Positions 33,717 through 42,898 are shown, numbered from the stretch's first letter. The stretch is 64,000 bases of DNA from Acidimicrobiales bacterium (GCA_014239555.1 JAAZYR010000006.1:124001-188000), one strand, 5' to 3'. A program made the numbers and translations. Notes: generated by a model not told the origin, from the letters alone.

Positions 33717-35302
33717 CGCCCAGACCTCCCGTTAGAGCTCGGACTTCGCGATTCCTCCAGAGGTTTACCGGAAGATTTTTGGCTTGGATCGGCTCGGTTA
33801 TTCAAACGCTCTCAAAAGGAAAGATTGAATCAGCTGTTGGAGTGACAGTGGGCGCAGTATGGGTTTTGAGCGCACCGGTATTTTTGGTTTGCTCTCTAGC
33901 CGACTTGCTAGACGGAGGATCTGACTTTCTAGCTTTGTTGTTAACTGGTGCAGCTGTCGAAATCGCCGGACTGTTGGTAGTCCGTCTCTCCAGCTTCCCT
34001 TCAACTCTTCCGATTTCTCGACTGTTCACGGCAGTTGTTTGCGGCGCTCTTGCAGCTCTAATAGCTGTGACGGCCGCTCACCTGGCGACAGGCGTCGCGC
34101 ATAATTTAGATGTCGCACTAGTAGAGGCTGCAGCGACCATTACCGGCACTAACGCATCAACCGTGAATCCTGAATTGCTCTCCCTCGGTATGTTGTTGTT
34201 TCGCGCTCTGGGCCAATGGCTCGCAGCTGCAGCAATCATCATCGTGCTAGTGCGGGTACTTCCCCACCTGGGAGTCGGGGGCCTCGACGCTGATGGAGGA
34301 GTCGCAACCCGTTCAGCGCGACGGCTCGCTCCCCGAAGTGGCTCAACGATGGCGCGTCTAGTCACCCTATATGTGGCGTTGACGGGCCTTCTGGGGTTTG
34401 CCTTTTTGCTGGCAGGAATGCCGTTCACAGACAGCATCGTGCACGCCTTGACGACTATTTCTTCGGGCGGCTTCTCCAGCCGGTTGGGTTCGATAGGTTC
34501 ATTCGACTCGGCACCCATCGAATGGGTAGCGATCTTCGGCATGTTCGTGGCAGGCACCAGTCTGCCCTTGATATTTAGAGCAATGCGTCGAGGTGATCTC
34601 CATCGCTTCGTTCGTAGCGTTGAGTTCCGTGTCTATGTCGGATTAATAGCTACCGTTACCTTCGCCTTACTTGCCTGGTCTGACGGTCTTCCCAGTGCAG
34701 CCAGCATCCGGCACGCCATTTTCCATGCCGTCTCTTCTATCTCGACGACGGGTCACATGGCGGGAGATTTCAACGACATTTCTTTTGGTGGCGAAGCGTT
34801 GCTACTGGTTTTGATGGTCGTGGGTGGGATGTCAGCGTCAGTGGCCGGTGGCTTCAAAGTGATGCGGTTCATGGTCCTGGGTCGGTACATCGGAAGAGAG
34901 CTACGTCGGAGCGTTCATCCAACAGTCGTGGAGAAAATTCATCTAGGCCGATCTTCCATTGGAGAAACTGCGTTAGCACGAATTATTGGCGAACTTTTTT
35001 TGGCAACCATGCTCTTAGTTCCGACTGTCTTAGTGCTCAGCGCTGATGGCTTGGACATCGAAGGAGCCTTCACGTTTGCCATTTCAATAATGTCGAACGT
35101 AGGAGTGGGATTTGGGGAATTCGGTCCGCTCAAGCACCTAGGTGCATTAGGTGCATTTGGGCACTTGACGGCAGCGCTTCTGATGGTAATCGGAAGAATC
35201 TCGATCACCCCTGTTCTTGTAGCTCTGGGCGGGATAGGCGAACCAGCTCAAATCGCGATGCGACGTTTGCGGACGGCTAAGCGCGAGGTGGTCATTCGAT
35301 GA
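33713..35302 (+). CDS. TrkH/KtrB-family potassium transporter paralogue with degenerate first pore loop
   Basis: A 529-aa membrane protein with the four-fold M1-P-M2 plan. Filters 2, 3 and 4 are recognisable: ISSGGFS (249-255), SISTTGH (342-348) and SNVGVGFG (461-468). Filter 1 is not: ATITGTNAST (141-150) replaces the usual SGFT-x-x-GAT, putting Asn where the filter Gly belongs, and the conserved QWLGGMG is QWLAAAA (168-174). The long basic N-terminus is also atypical. Coupled by GTGA to trkA and by ATGA to the second trkH. It may form a heterodimer with it; function as a lone channel is doubtful. Confidence 0.85.
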   Translation: MTPRPPVRARTSRFLQRFTGRFLAWIGSVIQTLSKGKIESAVGVTVGAVWVLSAPVFLVCSLADLLDGGSDFLALLLTGAAVEIAGLLVVRLSSFPSTLPISRLFTAVVCGALAALIAVTAAHLATGVAHNLDVALVEAAATITGTNASTVNPELLSLGMLLFRALGQWLAAAAIIIVLVRVLPHLGVGGLDADGGVATRSARRLAPRSGSTMARLVTLYVALTGLLGFAFLLAGMPFTDSIVHALTTISSGGFSSRLGSIGSFDSAPIEWVAIFGMFVAGTSLPLIFRAMRRGDLHRFVRSVEFRVYVGLIATVTFALLAWSDGLPSAASIRHAIFHAVSSISTTGHMAGDFNDISFGGEALLLVLMVVGGMSASVAGGFKVMRFMVLGRYIGRELRRSVHPTVVEKIHLGRSSIGETALARIIGELFLATMLLVPTVLVLSADGLDIEGAFTFAISIMSNVGVGFGEFGPLKHLGALGAFGHLTAALLMVIGRISITPVLVALGGIGEPAQIAMRRLRTAKREVVIR

Positions 35303-36795
35303 GACGAATTGCTGTCACTCCCGTTCGGGTCGCAGGCGCTGCTTTAATCGTTGTTGCGTCAGCAATGGCCATCTCAGCTGTCGTCGCTCTCCTAGACGGC
35401 GGCGGCGGCGCCGAAGGACTTTTTTGGTCGGCTGTGATTACGGTGTCTGTCGGCACTGGACTGTTCTTCGGCTCGAACGTGTCCCCCTCGACTGACTCCG
35501 CTCTAGCGTTTGCTTCGGTCGCATGGAGTTGGCTTGCTGTTTCATTGGCGGGCGCATTGCCCTTTTTGCTGACAGGGGTAATCCCATGGGTTCGGTTGGA
35601 TGACGCGTTGTTTGAGTCTGTTTCAGGCTTCACATGCAGCGGTTCCACAATTTTGTCCGACTTCGGCTCAGTGACTCAAGGCCTTCTTTTCTTTCGCAGC
35701 ATGACCCAATGGCTTGGAGGTATGGGACTAGTCGTGTTGGCAGTAGCAGTGCTTCCAGCCTTGGGTATTGGTGGATTGGAGCTTATTGCCAGCGAAGCTC
35801 CGGGCCCCACAGCTGACCGCCTCTCTCTACGGGTGCGGGACACAGCCAGGCGCCTGTGGCTGCTTTATGGCGCCGCCACCTGCATTGTTGCGCTGGTTCT
35901 GTTTTCGGTTGGAATGTCGGTCTTCGATGCGATTACCCATGCCTTTACGACGGTATCCACCGGCGGCTACTCACCTCATGCGGAATCCATTGCACACTTT
36001 GACTCTTTTCCGATTGAGTTAGTCCTCATCGTTGGAATGCTCTTCTCCGGAGCCAGTTTTTCGCTTCATTGGCATGCACTTACCCAGGGCATAGGTGCTT
36101 ATCGGCGCGTTTCCGAAATCCGTTGGTACTTCTGTCTGATCGCAGGTGCTTTCGGAATGCTCTTGTGGGTAAATCATGGAGAGATCGCATGGTTCCAGAA
36201 TCTTAGAGAATCTCTCTTTTATGCCGTTTCATTAGGTTCAAGTACAGGTTTTGGAAACTCGGATTACATTCTGTGGATGCCGGCGGCTCATGTGACGCTT
36301 TTGGTTTTGATGTTGGTAGGAGGTATGAGCGGTTCCACGGCAGGCGGGATGAAAGTACTGCGTTTACAAGTGATCTTTCGGTACTCGTTTAGGGAGCTGC
36401 TTCGAGCCCGTCACCCGAACGCCGTTATTCCTATCCGCATGGGTAGTACAACAATTGAAGAGCAAGTTGCAGCGAAAGTCGTCGGGTTCGTTTTGCTTTA
36501 TTTAGGTCTTATCATCGCTGGCGGTATCGCCCTAGCAGGCCTGGGCGTTGACCCGGTAACAGCCTTTAGTGGATCCGTGTCTGCAATAGGAAACGTTGGT
36601 CCTGCGCTCGGCGAGGCTGGCCCGACAAATAATTACCTCGTGTTCCCAAGGGCTGGGCGCGTGGTTTTGATGGCGTTGATGGCGCTGGGCCGGCTGGAAG
36701 TGTTCCCGGCGATGCTCATGTTGGTAGCCAGCACGAGGGGAATAGCCCAACTTCGACGACGCCGGCGACTAACCCACTCAACTTTCAGCCACTAA
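35299..36795 (+). CDS. trkH: Trk potassium uptake membrane subunit TrkH
   Basis: A 498-aa pore subunit with all four filter loops intact: VSGFTCSGST (108-117), VSTGGYS (219-225), SLGSSTGFG and GNVGPALG. The conserved QWLGGMG follows the first filter, unlike in the preceding paralogue. It carries potassium uptake driven by the membrane potential under TrkA control. The stop abuts the convergent lipoprotein gene with no gap. Confidence 0.92.
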   Translation: MRRIAVTPVRVAGAALIVVASAMAISAVVALLDGGGGAEGLFWSAVITVSVGTGLFFGSNVSPSTDSALAFASVAWSWLAVSLAGALPFLLTGVIPWVRLDDALFESVSGFTCSGSTILSDFGSVTQGLLFFRSMTQWLGGMGLVVLAVAVLPALGIGGLELIASEAPGPTADRLSLRVRDTARRLWLLYGAATCIVALVLFSVGMSVFDAITHAFTTVSTGGYSPHAESIAHFDSFPIELVLIVGMLFSGASFSLHWHALTQGIGAYRRVSEIRWYFCLIAGAFGMLLWVNHGEIAWFQNLRESLFYAVSLGSSTGFGNSDYILWMPAAHVTLLVLMLVGGMSGSTAGGMKVLRLQVIFRYSFRELLRARHPNAVIPIRMGSTTIEEQVAAKVVGFVLLYLGLIIAGGIALAGLGVDPVTAFSGSVSAIGNVGPALGEAGPTNNYLVFPRAGRVVLMALMALGRLEVFPAMLMLVASTRGIAQLRRRRRLTHSTFSH

Positions 36796-37416
36796 CTATC
36801 TGCCGAAGAGAACTGGAGTTAGGGTCGAATAATCTTTGACGGTTAACGGTGCCGGTAGGCGACCTTCTGGAACCTCTTCTATTGACCCTTCTCCATCAGG
36901 AAGCTGAACGGGATCTCCTTCTAAATAGAAGACCACACCCTGAGTGTCATTGATCAGAGCCGACGCGGTGAATACCAGTTGGGCAGTAGCGCGAATTCTT
37001 TGTGCACCTTCAATTTCGAAAAATGTTTGGTTGAGATGAATGGAAATGGTGTTGTTTCTCATCAGTGCAACGTCTACCACTTCGGTGCCGGCAGGTATCG
37101 CTGATACGAATCCCTTCTCGGCCTCTGTTTCCGTCGGGCCCTCAAGCAAGTTGTTCAATGGCGCGTCAAGGAAAACAGGCGGAGGTAAGGGCCGTTGGAT
37201 TTCAACCAATGCGTCGTCGCGCAGAAAATACACTGGGTGAAGCGTTGCGTTGGGAATCAATGGAGATGCGTTTGTCTCGGCTACCTCTGACGGAAACACA
37301 TCCTTGGGAACCGAAAGAGAGGTTGGCGCGCTATCAGAACCAAGGCCACAACCAACGAGAGTCGCCAAGAGCATTGTTAGGGCAGCGAACGTAAGGCACC
37401 TCGAATTCGCGGTCAT
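36796..37416 (-). CDS. GerMN-domain lipoprotein, truncated LpqB-like
   Basis: A 206-aa lipoprotein (lipobox LVGC, Cys23) with one GerMN domain: PVYFLRDDALVEIQRPLP, NLLEGPTETEAEKGFVSAIPAGTEVVDVAL, SIHLNQTFFEIEGAQRIRATAQLVFTA. It follows the mtrA and mtrB homologues exactly where lpqB sits in actinobacteria. LpqB modulates MtrB, but here the large C-terminal beta-propeller is absent: only the N-terminal GerMN part remains. The gene ends properly and shows no disruption. ATGA overlap with the kinase gene. Confidence 0.85.
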   Translation of the reverse strand: MTANSRCLTFAALTMLLATLVGCGLGSDSAPTSLSVPKDVFPSEVAETNASPLIPNATLHPVYFLRDDALVEIQRPLPPPVFLDAPLNNLLEGPTETEAEKGFVSAIPAGTEVVDVALMRNNTISIHLNQTFFEIEGAQRIRATAQLVFTASALINDTQGVVFYLEGDPVQLPDGEGSIEEVPEGRLPAPLTVKDYSTLTPVLFGR

Positions 37417-38822
37417 CGTCTGCCTGCTCTAGGAAGCGTGATAACGAAACGTGCCCCGGGCTCGCCGTCTGATTTGCCCTCAACGCGTGCACTGCCACCG
37501 TGTCGACGAGCATGCTCGTCAACGAGAGCTAAGCCGAGTCCGGCACCATCACCTGCCCCCCGCTTCCTAGCGGCCGCGCCTCGAGTGAACCTTTCAAAGA
37601 CTAAAGATCGTTCAGATGGCGCCACTCCCGGCCCCGAATCCTCAACAGCGATCTCAATTTTTCCTCCGTTTGGTGCAACGGTTATGCGAGTGACACCACC
37701 CCCATATTTTTGAGCGTTCCGCAAAAGGTTGTCCAGCACTTGAGCTAGCCGTCTTTTGTCACCCATCACGAGTGCGCCTCGCGCCGTCCCGATTACCTCA
37801 AGCGAAGCATCGTTCTCGGTAAGTTCCAAAGTCGCTTTCACTAACTCTTCGATGTTGACGAGATCGTTTTCCATTGGTCCTGAGTCTGATCTTGAAAGAT
37901 CAAGAAGGTCTTGAACCAGATGTTCGAATCGAGCAACCTCATCATTTAACAAGTCAAGCGCTTGTTTTGTTCGATCGGAAAGTTCTTCGCGACGGTGTTC
38001 CATCACGTCAATTGAGGCACGAAGTGTCATCAACGGAGAACGAAGTTCGTGGCTGACGTCAGAAGCGAAACGAGCATCGCGAGTAATGCGATTTTCCATC
38101 GCAGCGGCCATTTCGTTGAAGGAGTTCACTAAGGCTGCGAGATCTGGATCGCGCACCTCCTCAAGCCGCGTGTCGAAGCGCCCTTGAGCGATCGAGGTAG
38201 CGGCATAAGAAATTTCAGTGAGAGGTCTAAGAAGCCCACCGCTCGCCCAAAACCCTATCCCCACTCCCACAAGCACTGTAAGAGCACCACCAACCAACAA
38301 AATCAGAGCCAAACTCTCTAGAGTATTTTCCACCTCCACGAGTGGAACCAACTCAAAATAAGCGACTTCGTCCAGAGTTGATGCCCCTCCTGGACGAAGT
38401 TGCAGACCGAACGCCAATACTGGCTGATCATCGAGTCGATACCTTAAAGAACGAGCATCGCGTGCCTCAACGACGGCGATAACTAACTCGGACGGTAAAT
38501 CATTTGGAGTGAGGGACAGCGACGTCCAGGTCTCATCGCCGGTGCGAATAATTGACCGGCTTCCGCTAAGGCTTGGCAATGACTCCAGTAACTGCGTGAA
38601 ATCAGGGTCCTCAGCTCGCAGTGAACTCTGCACCTGCCGAGCATTCGCAAAGAACTGGCGCTCCGATGACTCCTCGCGTTGGCGGAGCATCGATTGTCGA
38701 GATAAGCCGTAGGTGATAATAACGAGCACCAAAGCAGCCACCGCAGCGCCGAGAGTGAAGGCCCCGATTACGCGGGCGCGAAGCGGCAAACGGCGCCATG
38801 GCAGGCCGCGATATCTTGGCAC
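37413..38822 (-). CDS. mtrB: Sensor histidine kinase, MtrB-like
   Basis: A 469-aa membrane kinase: TM1 near 20-42, an extracytoplasmic sensor of about 120 residues, TM2 near 168-190, HAMP (GLLRPLTEISYAATSIAQG), HisKA with the phosphorylated His in FASDVSHELRSPLMTLRA, and HATPase boxes NLLRNAQKYGGG, VEDSGPGVAP and GAGLGLALVDEHARRHGG. Position between an MtrA-like regulator and an LpqB-like lipoprotein identifies it as the MtrB equivalent, a kinase tied to cell-wall and division control. GTG start shares one base with the regulator's stop. Confidence 0.88.
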   Translation of the reverse strand: MPRYRGLPWRRLPLRARVIGAFTLGAAVAALVLVIITYGLSRQSMLRQREESSERQFFANARQVQSSLRAEDPDFTQLLESLPSLSGSRSIIRTGDETWTSLSLTPNDLPSELVIAVVEARDARSLRYRLDDQPVLAFGLQLRPGGASTLDEVAYFELVPLVEVENTLESLALILLVGGALTVLVGVGIGFWASGGLLRPLTEISYAATSIAQGRFDTRLEEVRDPDLAALVNSFNEMAAAMENRITRDARFASDVSHELRSPLMTLRASIDVMEHRREELSDRTKQALDLLNDEVARFEHLVQDLLDLSRSDSGPMENDLVNIEELVKATLELTENDASLEVIGTARGALVMGDKRRLAQVLDNLLRNAQKYGGGVTRITVAPNGGKIEIAVEDSGPGVAPSERSLVFERFTRGAAARKRGAGDGAGLGLALVDEHARRHGGSARVEGKSDGEPGARFVITLPRAGRR

Positions 38823-39502
38823 TACGGTTGCAGCTTGTAGCCCATGCCTCGCACAGTAACTACATGGCGAGGGCGAGCGGGGTCAGTTTCGATTTTGGTT
38901 CGCAGACGACGAACGTGGACGTCGACCAACCGACCATCACCGAAATAGTCGTAGCCCCAAACTTGTTCCAGTAAATGCTCGCGGCTGAGAACTTTCCCTA
39001 GATGATCGGAAAGTTCGCACAACAGATGAAATTCGGTCTTAGTGAGATGGATTTCATCACCGCTCTTACGAACGACGCCCTCGTCAGGAATAATGTCCAG
39101 ATCGCCGATGCTTCTTGGAGCGGCGGCTTTGTCCTCAGACCGGACTCGTCGTAAAAGTGCGCGAATGCGAGCTGACAATTCCTTAGGAGCGATTGGTTTG
39201 GTTACGTAATCATCCGCCCCAGCTTCTAAGCCTGCGACCACATCACTAGTGCCATCCCGGGCCGTAACCATAATTATCGGTACATCGCTGCTTCGCCTGA
39301 GAGCGCGACAAACCTCAAAGCCGTCTATGCCTGGCAGGCCAATATCGACGAGAACCACATCAGGAATAGTGGAATTAAAATATTCCAGCGCCTGCTCTCC
39401 AGTTTCTGCCTCTAGGACGCTCCAGCCTTCATCTTCAAGTGCGAACCGAACGGCGGTACGGATTCGCTGGTCGTCCTCAATAGTTAGGATTCTGATGCTC
39501 AC
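38822..39502 (-). CDS. mtrA: OmpR-family response regulator, MtrA-like
   Basis: A 226-aa regulator: receiver domain with acidic pocket (IEDDQRI), phospho-acceptor Asp in VVLVDIGLPGIDGF and Lys in GADDYVTKPIAPKELSARIRALLRR, then a winged-helix DNA-binding domain ending RRLRTKIETDP and VRGMGYKL. Gene order with the kinase and GerMN lipoprotein marks it as MtrA. GTG start; AATATT followed by 6 nt and the GTG could be a leaderless promoter inside the end of the phosphatase gene. Confidence 0.88.
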   Translation of the reverse strand: MSIRILTIEDDQRIRTAVRFALEDEGWSVLEAETGEQALEYFNSTIPDVVLVDIGLPGIDGFEVCRALRRSSDVPIIMVTARDGTSDVVAGLEAGADDYVTKPIAPKELSARIRALLRRVRSEDKAAAPRSIGDLDIIPDEGVVRKSGDEIHLTKTEFHLLCELSDHLGKVLSREHLLEQVWGYDYFGDGRLVDVHVRRLRTKIETDPARPRHVVTVRGMGYKLQP

Positions 39503-39505
39503 ACC

Positions 39506-40330
39506 CTAAATATTGGCCGATGGGGGAGCCGTTGGGGAGCCAGCAGCCATTTCTGCCTCTTTTACGGTGCTACAGAGTTGTTCCCAGAGAAGCGGCCCGG
39601 AGGCTATAACCCGCTTGTGGAGCGGTTCGTAGAGGGCAATACCGCCCGCTGATCGCACGATCGCCACACCGGCCGCGACATCCCACCACTGCACCCCGGT
39701 TTCATAAAACCCGTCAAGGCGTCCACTAGCAACGGAACAAAGATCAATAGCGCAAGAACCCGCCCGCCGAATATCGCGCACTTGCGGTAGTAACTCGGCA
39801 AGAATCACTGCTTGTTGCTTACGGACATCTGGGTCATAACCAAACCCGGTTCCGAGTAACGCGGTGGATAAGTCTCGGCATGAAGTCACATGGATGTAGC
39901 CACCGTTGTTCGTCGCGGCGCCACCAATTTGCGCCACGTACATTTCATCATGTGCCGTGTCATAGACAACTCCGATGATCGGCACACCATCGAGTTCCAC
40001 TGCGATCGACACTGAGTAGCTGGGAAAGCCGTATAAGTAATTGACAGTGCCATCAAGCGGGTCGATCACCCATCGAAACCCTGAATTGCCTTGCGTGTCG
40101 GTTCCCTCTTCCCCAAGTATTCCGTCGTCGGGCCGGGCGCGACCTATACCGCCAGTAATTATCTGCTCGGCGTCGCGATCGACTTGGCTAACAGGGTCAG
40201 TGATGGTTGATTTGGAATCGACGTGACCCGTGTCTCTTCGAAAATGCACTTTGCCCGCTTGACTCGAAAGATCTACAGCAAGATCAAGAAGCTCTTTTAA
40301 TTCCTCAGACGACGGCAGTGGGTTATTCAA
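39506..40330 (-). CDS. Inositol monophosphatase family protein
   Basis: A 274-aa Mg-dependent phosphatase. Motifs: GEEGTD, WVIDPLDGTVNYLYGFPSYSVSIA (metal-binding DPLDGT) and WWDVAAGVAIVRSAGG (usual WD.AAG). Candidate substrates are inositol-1-phosphate, histidinol phosphate or sugar phosphates; inositol fits an organism that makes PIMs, but this is inference. TTG start overlaps the stop of the upstream membrane gene (TTGA). It ends 3 bp before mtrA. Confidence 0.87.
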   Translation of the reverse strand: MNNPLPSSEELKELLDLAVDLSSQAGKVHFRRDTGHVDSKSTITDPVSQVDRDAEQIITGGIGRARPDDGILGEEGTDTQGNSGFRWVIDPLDGTVNYLYGFPSYSVSIAVELDGVPIIGVVYDTAHDEMYVAQIGGAATNNGGYIHVTSCRDLSTALLGTGFGYDPDVRKQQAVILAELLPQVRDIRRAGSCAIDLCSVASGRLDGFYETGVQWWDVAAGVAIVRSAGGIALYEPLHKRVIASGPLLWEQLCSTVKEAEMAAGSPTAPPSANI

Positions 40331-40644
40331 CGTCGCCGTGCTTTCACCGAGGCGACATCAGCCCATTCCGACATCGCCCGAAGTACTAGTACGCACACCA
40401 CAGCAACACCCACGGCAGCAAGCGCGGATCCAGCGGCTCCAGCAACAAAAATCCATCCACTTAGACTTTCGCCCCATTGCAGGCGCCCCAAAGCGAACCC
40501 CATCAGGCCGCCACAAACACTCGCGATTATCACCGCTGAGAAGGCAAGAACCCTTGCCAACACAGAAGGCAAAGCCGTGTGCGTTTGGGCGTCGTCATGC
40601 CCAGAAGGTTCTCTTAGGAAAGGTTCTCGTCCGTGGGCCACCAA
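40327..40644 (-). CDS. Small membrane protein of unknown function
   Basis: A 105-aa protein with two hydrophobic segments (about 28-50 and 62-88) separated by a short hydrophilic turn, and a basic C-terminus VKARRR. No family recognised. It begins at TTG 40644 (next codon GTG is an alternative), only 14 bp from the divergent NUDIX start, and its stop overlaps the phosphatase start (TTGA), so it is probably a real coupled gene. Confidence 0.55.
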   Translation of the reverse strand: MVAHGREPFLREPSGHDDAQTHTALPSVLARVLAFSAVIIASVCGGLMGFALGRLQWGESLSGWIFVAGAAGSALAAVGVAVVCVLVLRAMSEWADVASVKARRR

Positions 40645-40658
40645 AGCATCGTATTCGT

Positions 40659-41183
40659 ATGTCGCCGCGACGCAGGTATGAATGGCAAACTGCGGAGGTG
40701 CGAAACTGGGCTGTCGGTGGTGGGATAGTTTGCGACGCGGACCGGATCCTGATGGTGCACAATCAGCGGCGCGGCGGTCGCACTGACTGGAGCACTCCAG
40801 GAGGTGTCATCGATGAAGGCGAAACAGTGCTGGAAGGACTCACGCGAGAAGTCAAAGAAGAAACCGGACTAATCGTTGATGACTGGACTGGGCCGGTTTA
40901 CACCGTTTGCGCGGAGGCTCACGACATGAACTGGTTGTTGCGGGTCGAAGTCCATTTAGCAACCGAGTACGCCGGCGTAATCAAAATTGAAGACCCAGAC
41001 GGGATCGTTACAGCCGCCGAATGGACACCCAGAACCCAATTGGCGGAGCTGTTGGCGGGTCAACAGCTGTGGCTCAGAGAACCGTTGCTTGACTATCTAC
41101 ATGGCGAAGTCGAAGAAGGTTACGAATTCAGGTACCAGATTGACGGGGTTGACATAGATGATCTTCGAGTTCAACGTGTCTAA
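40659..41183 (+). CDS. NUDIX hydrolase
   Basis: A 174-aa protein with a complete Nudix box, GGVIDEGETVLEGLTREVKEETGL, matching GX5EX7REUXEEXGU. It should hydrolyse a nucleoside diphosphate linked to another group; substrate unknown, house-cleaning MutT-like activity possible. ATG 40659 is the first start past the divergent gene; a longer in-frame reading back to 40338 would cover the opposite-strand gene and is rejected. Confidence 0.85.
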   Translation: MSPRRRYEWQTAEVRNWAVGGGIVCDADRILMVHNQRRGGRTDWSTPGGVIDEGETVLEGLTREVKEETGLIVDDWTGPVYTVCAEAHDMNWLLRVEVHLATEYAGVIKIEDPDGIVTAAEWTPRTQLAELLAGQQLWLREPLLDYLHGEVEEGYEFRYQIDGVDIDDLRVQRV

Positions 41184-41239
41184 ATGACCGAGTCTGTTTT
41201 CTCCCCGACGTTCTTCTCCTATTTTGGTTAGTTGGGTTT

Positions 41240-42451
41240 ATGGGTGACTTACCGATTCTTCACGTTGATATGGACGCCTTCTATGTCGAAGTGGAACGCC
41301 AAACTGACCCCTCGCTAATCGGTAAAGCCGTCATTGTTGGGGGAGAATCCGAGCGAGGAGTTGTTGCCTCGGCGAGCTACGAAGCGCGTTCAATGGGAGT
41401 CAGGTCAGCGATGTCTAGCGTGTTAGCAAGGAAACTATGCCCAGACGCCGTGTTTGTCCGCTCAAACTTCTCGCGATATCGAGAAGTTTCGAAGCAGGTT
41501 CACGAAATTTTTGATTCCGTTACCCCGCACATAGAACCAATTGCTCTAGACGAAGCCTTTCTCGATATCAGTGGAGCTCACAAACTGTTCGGCAGTTCCG
41601 AAACGATCGCCTGGCAGCTTCGAAACGACGTCCATGTGGGAGTAGGACTGGATTGCTCGGTCGGTGTCGCTAGGTCCAAATTGTTAGCAAAACTAGCTTC
41701 GGAAGCCGCAAAGCCCAAAGCCAGCCGCCGAGGAGTCCAGCCTGGCCAGGGAGTGTTCCTCGTGCACCCTAAAGAAGAGACCTCATTTTTGCAGGCACAC
41801 CCGGTGGAAGCGCTGTGGGGTGTCGGATCTGTGACGTTCGCGAGGTTGAAGGCTCTAGGCATCTCTACAGTTGGGGATCTGGCATCGGTGCCAGAAGACG
41901 TCTTAGTCGAAACTCTCGGAACATCTCACGGAATACATTTGTCAGAACTCAGTCGAGGTATCGACGATCGACGAGTTCATTCCGAAAGAAAAAGCAAGTC
42001 AGTTAGCCATGAGGAGACATTCGCACAGGACGTTTTCGACCGGAGTCACCTAGTAAGCGAAATTGTTCGACTTTCAGATGCGGTTTCCGCTCGCGCTAGG
42101 AGAAAAGGATTAGCCGGACGAACGGTCCACTTAAAAATCCGGCGCCCTGACATGCGATACCTCACAAGATCGGCGACTCTCAGCGAAGCTGTCGACACCC
42201 TCTCAGTTATTTCAGAAACGGCTATTGAGATGTTGGACCAGATCGACCTCGCAGAAGGCGTCCGATTGCTAGGAGTGGGTTTGAGCAGACTTGGGGCACC
42301 GGGCCCCCAGCAACTGACCCTTATCGGCGAAGAATTAACTGACCCGGCTTGGGGACAGCTTTCTGCGGCGATGGACCGCATACGAGAACGGTACGGTGAG
42401 GCCGCAATCGGGCCCGGTCTTCCGCGAAAAAATGAGGGAATGCACGGTTGA
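41240..42451 (+). CDS. dinB: DNA polymerase IV
   Basis: A 403-aa Y-family translesion polymerase. The palm starts ILHVDMDAFYVEVERQTDP with the first catalytic Asp; the second metal site is in IEPIALDEAFLDISG. VGVARSKLLAKLASEAAKP and VEALWGVGSVTFARLKALGISTVGDL follow (thumb helix-hairpin-helix), then the little-finger domain. No obvious C-terminal clamp-binding peptide is seen. No LexA box was found in the 56 bp upstream. Confidence 0.93.
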   Translation: MGDLPILHVDMDAFYVEVERQTDPSLIGKAVIVGGESERGVVASASYEARSMGVRSAMSSVLARKLCPDAVFVRSNFSRYREVSKQVHEIFDSVTPHIEPIALDEAFLDISGAHKLFGSSETIAWQLRNDVHVGVGLDCSVGVARSKLLAKLASEAAKPKASRRGVQPGQGVFLVHPKEETSFLQAHPVEALWGVGSVTFARLKALGISTVGDLASVPEDVLVETLGTSHGIHLSELSRGIDDRRVHSERKSKSVSHEETFAQDVFDRSHLVSEIVRLSDAVSARARRKGLAGRTVHLKIRRPDMRYLTRSATLSEAVDTLSVISETAIEMLDQIDLAEGVRLLGVGLSRLGAPGPQQLTLIGEELTDPAWGQLSAAMDRIRERYGEAAIGPGLPRKNEGMHG

Positions 42452-42488
42452 TGACAGTGATGATGTCAATCTGGAGCAAGGCTCGTCC

Positions 42489-42494
42489 TAGACT
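42489..42494 (+). promoter_or_regulatory. Possible -10 (TAGACT) for the DUF3040-ROK operon
   Basis: TAGACT lies 26 bp before the GTG of the DUF3040 gene, leaving a leader with a GGAAG ribosome binding site. The -35 is unclear. Confidence 0.4.
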
Positions 42495-42520
42495 GGAAGA
42501 ACCGACGAACGGAAGATCTC

Positions 42521-42898
42521 GTGCCGCTCTCTGACGACGAACAGCGCATCCTTCATCAGATAGAGAAGGAGTTTTATGACTCCGACCCCGAGTTTGCTCG
42601 AGAAGTCAGCGAAACGACCCTTTATCGTCACGCACTTCGCAACATCAAATGGGCAGTAATAGTTGGCATTCTTGGTTTGGTTGGGGTTGTAGCTGCCCTG
42701 CAGGTTCATTTCGGCTTAGCTTTCTTGGCCTTCCTAGCGATCTTTGCTTGCGCCGTTATTATCGAACGCAATCTACGAAAAATGGGTAAAGCAGGCTTTC
42801 AAAAAGTCACTGGTCAAGTTCGGAGTGGTCAGATCCGAGCCAATATGGGTGGATTGTCCGAACGAATGCGAAATCGGATGCGACGGGATGACCTCTGA
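42521..42898 (+). CDS. DUF3040 membrane protein
   Basis: A 125-aa protein of the actinobacterial DUF3040 family. It opens PLSDDEQRILHQIEKEFYDSDPEFAREV, the family signature, then has two membrane helices (about 47-64 and 67-84) and a basic C-terminus. Function unknown. GTG start with a GGAAG upstream. Its TGA overlaps a CTG that appears to start the ROK kinase gene. Confidence 0.85.
   Translation: MPLSDDEQRILHQIEKEFYDSDPEFAREVSETTLYRHALRNIKWAVIVGILGLVGVVAALQVHFGLAFLAFLAIFACAVIIERNLRKMGKAGFQKVTGQVRSGQIRANMGGLSERMRNRMRRDDL

Noticed and set aside
40338-40658. Long N-terminal extension of the NUDIX protein
   Set aside because: It is antisense to the small membrane gene, has low-complexity composition, and the Nudix domain is complete from 40659.
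41184-41239. LexA box before dinB
   Set aside because: No CGAAC-N4-GTTCG or close variant is present in this gap.
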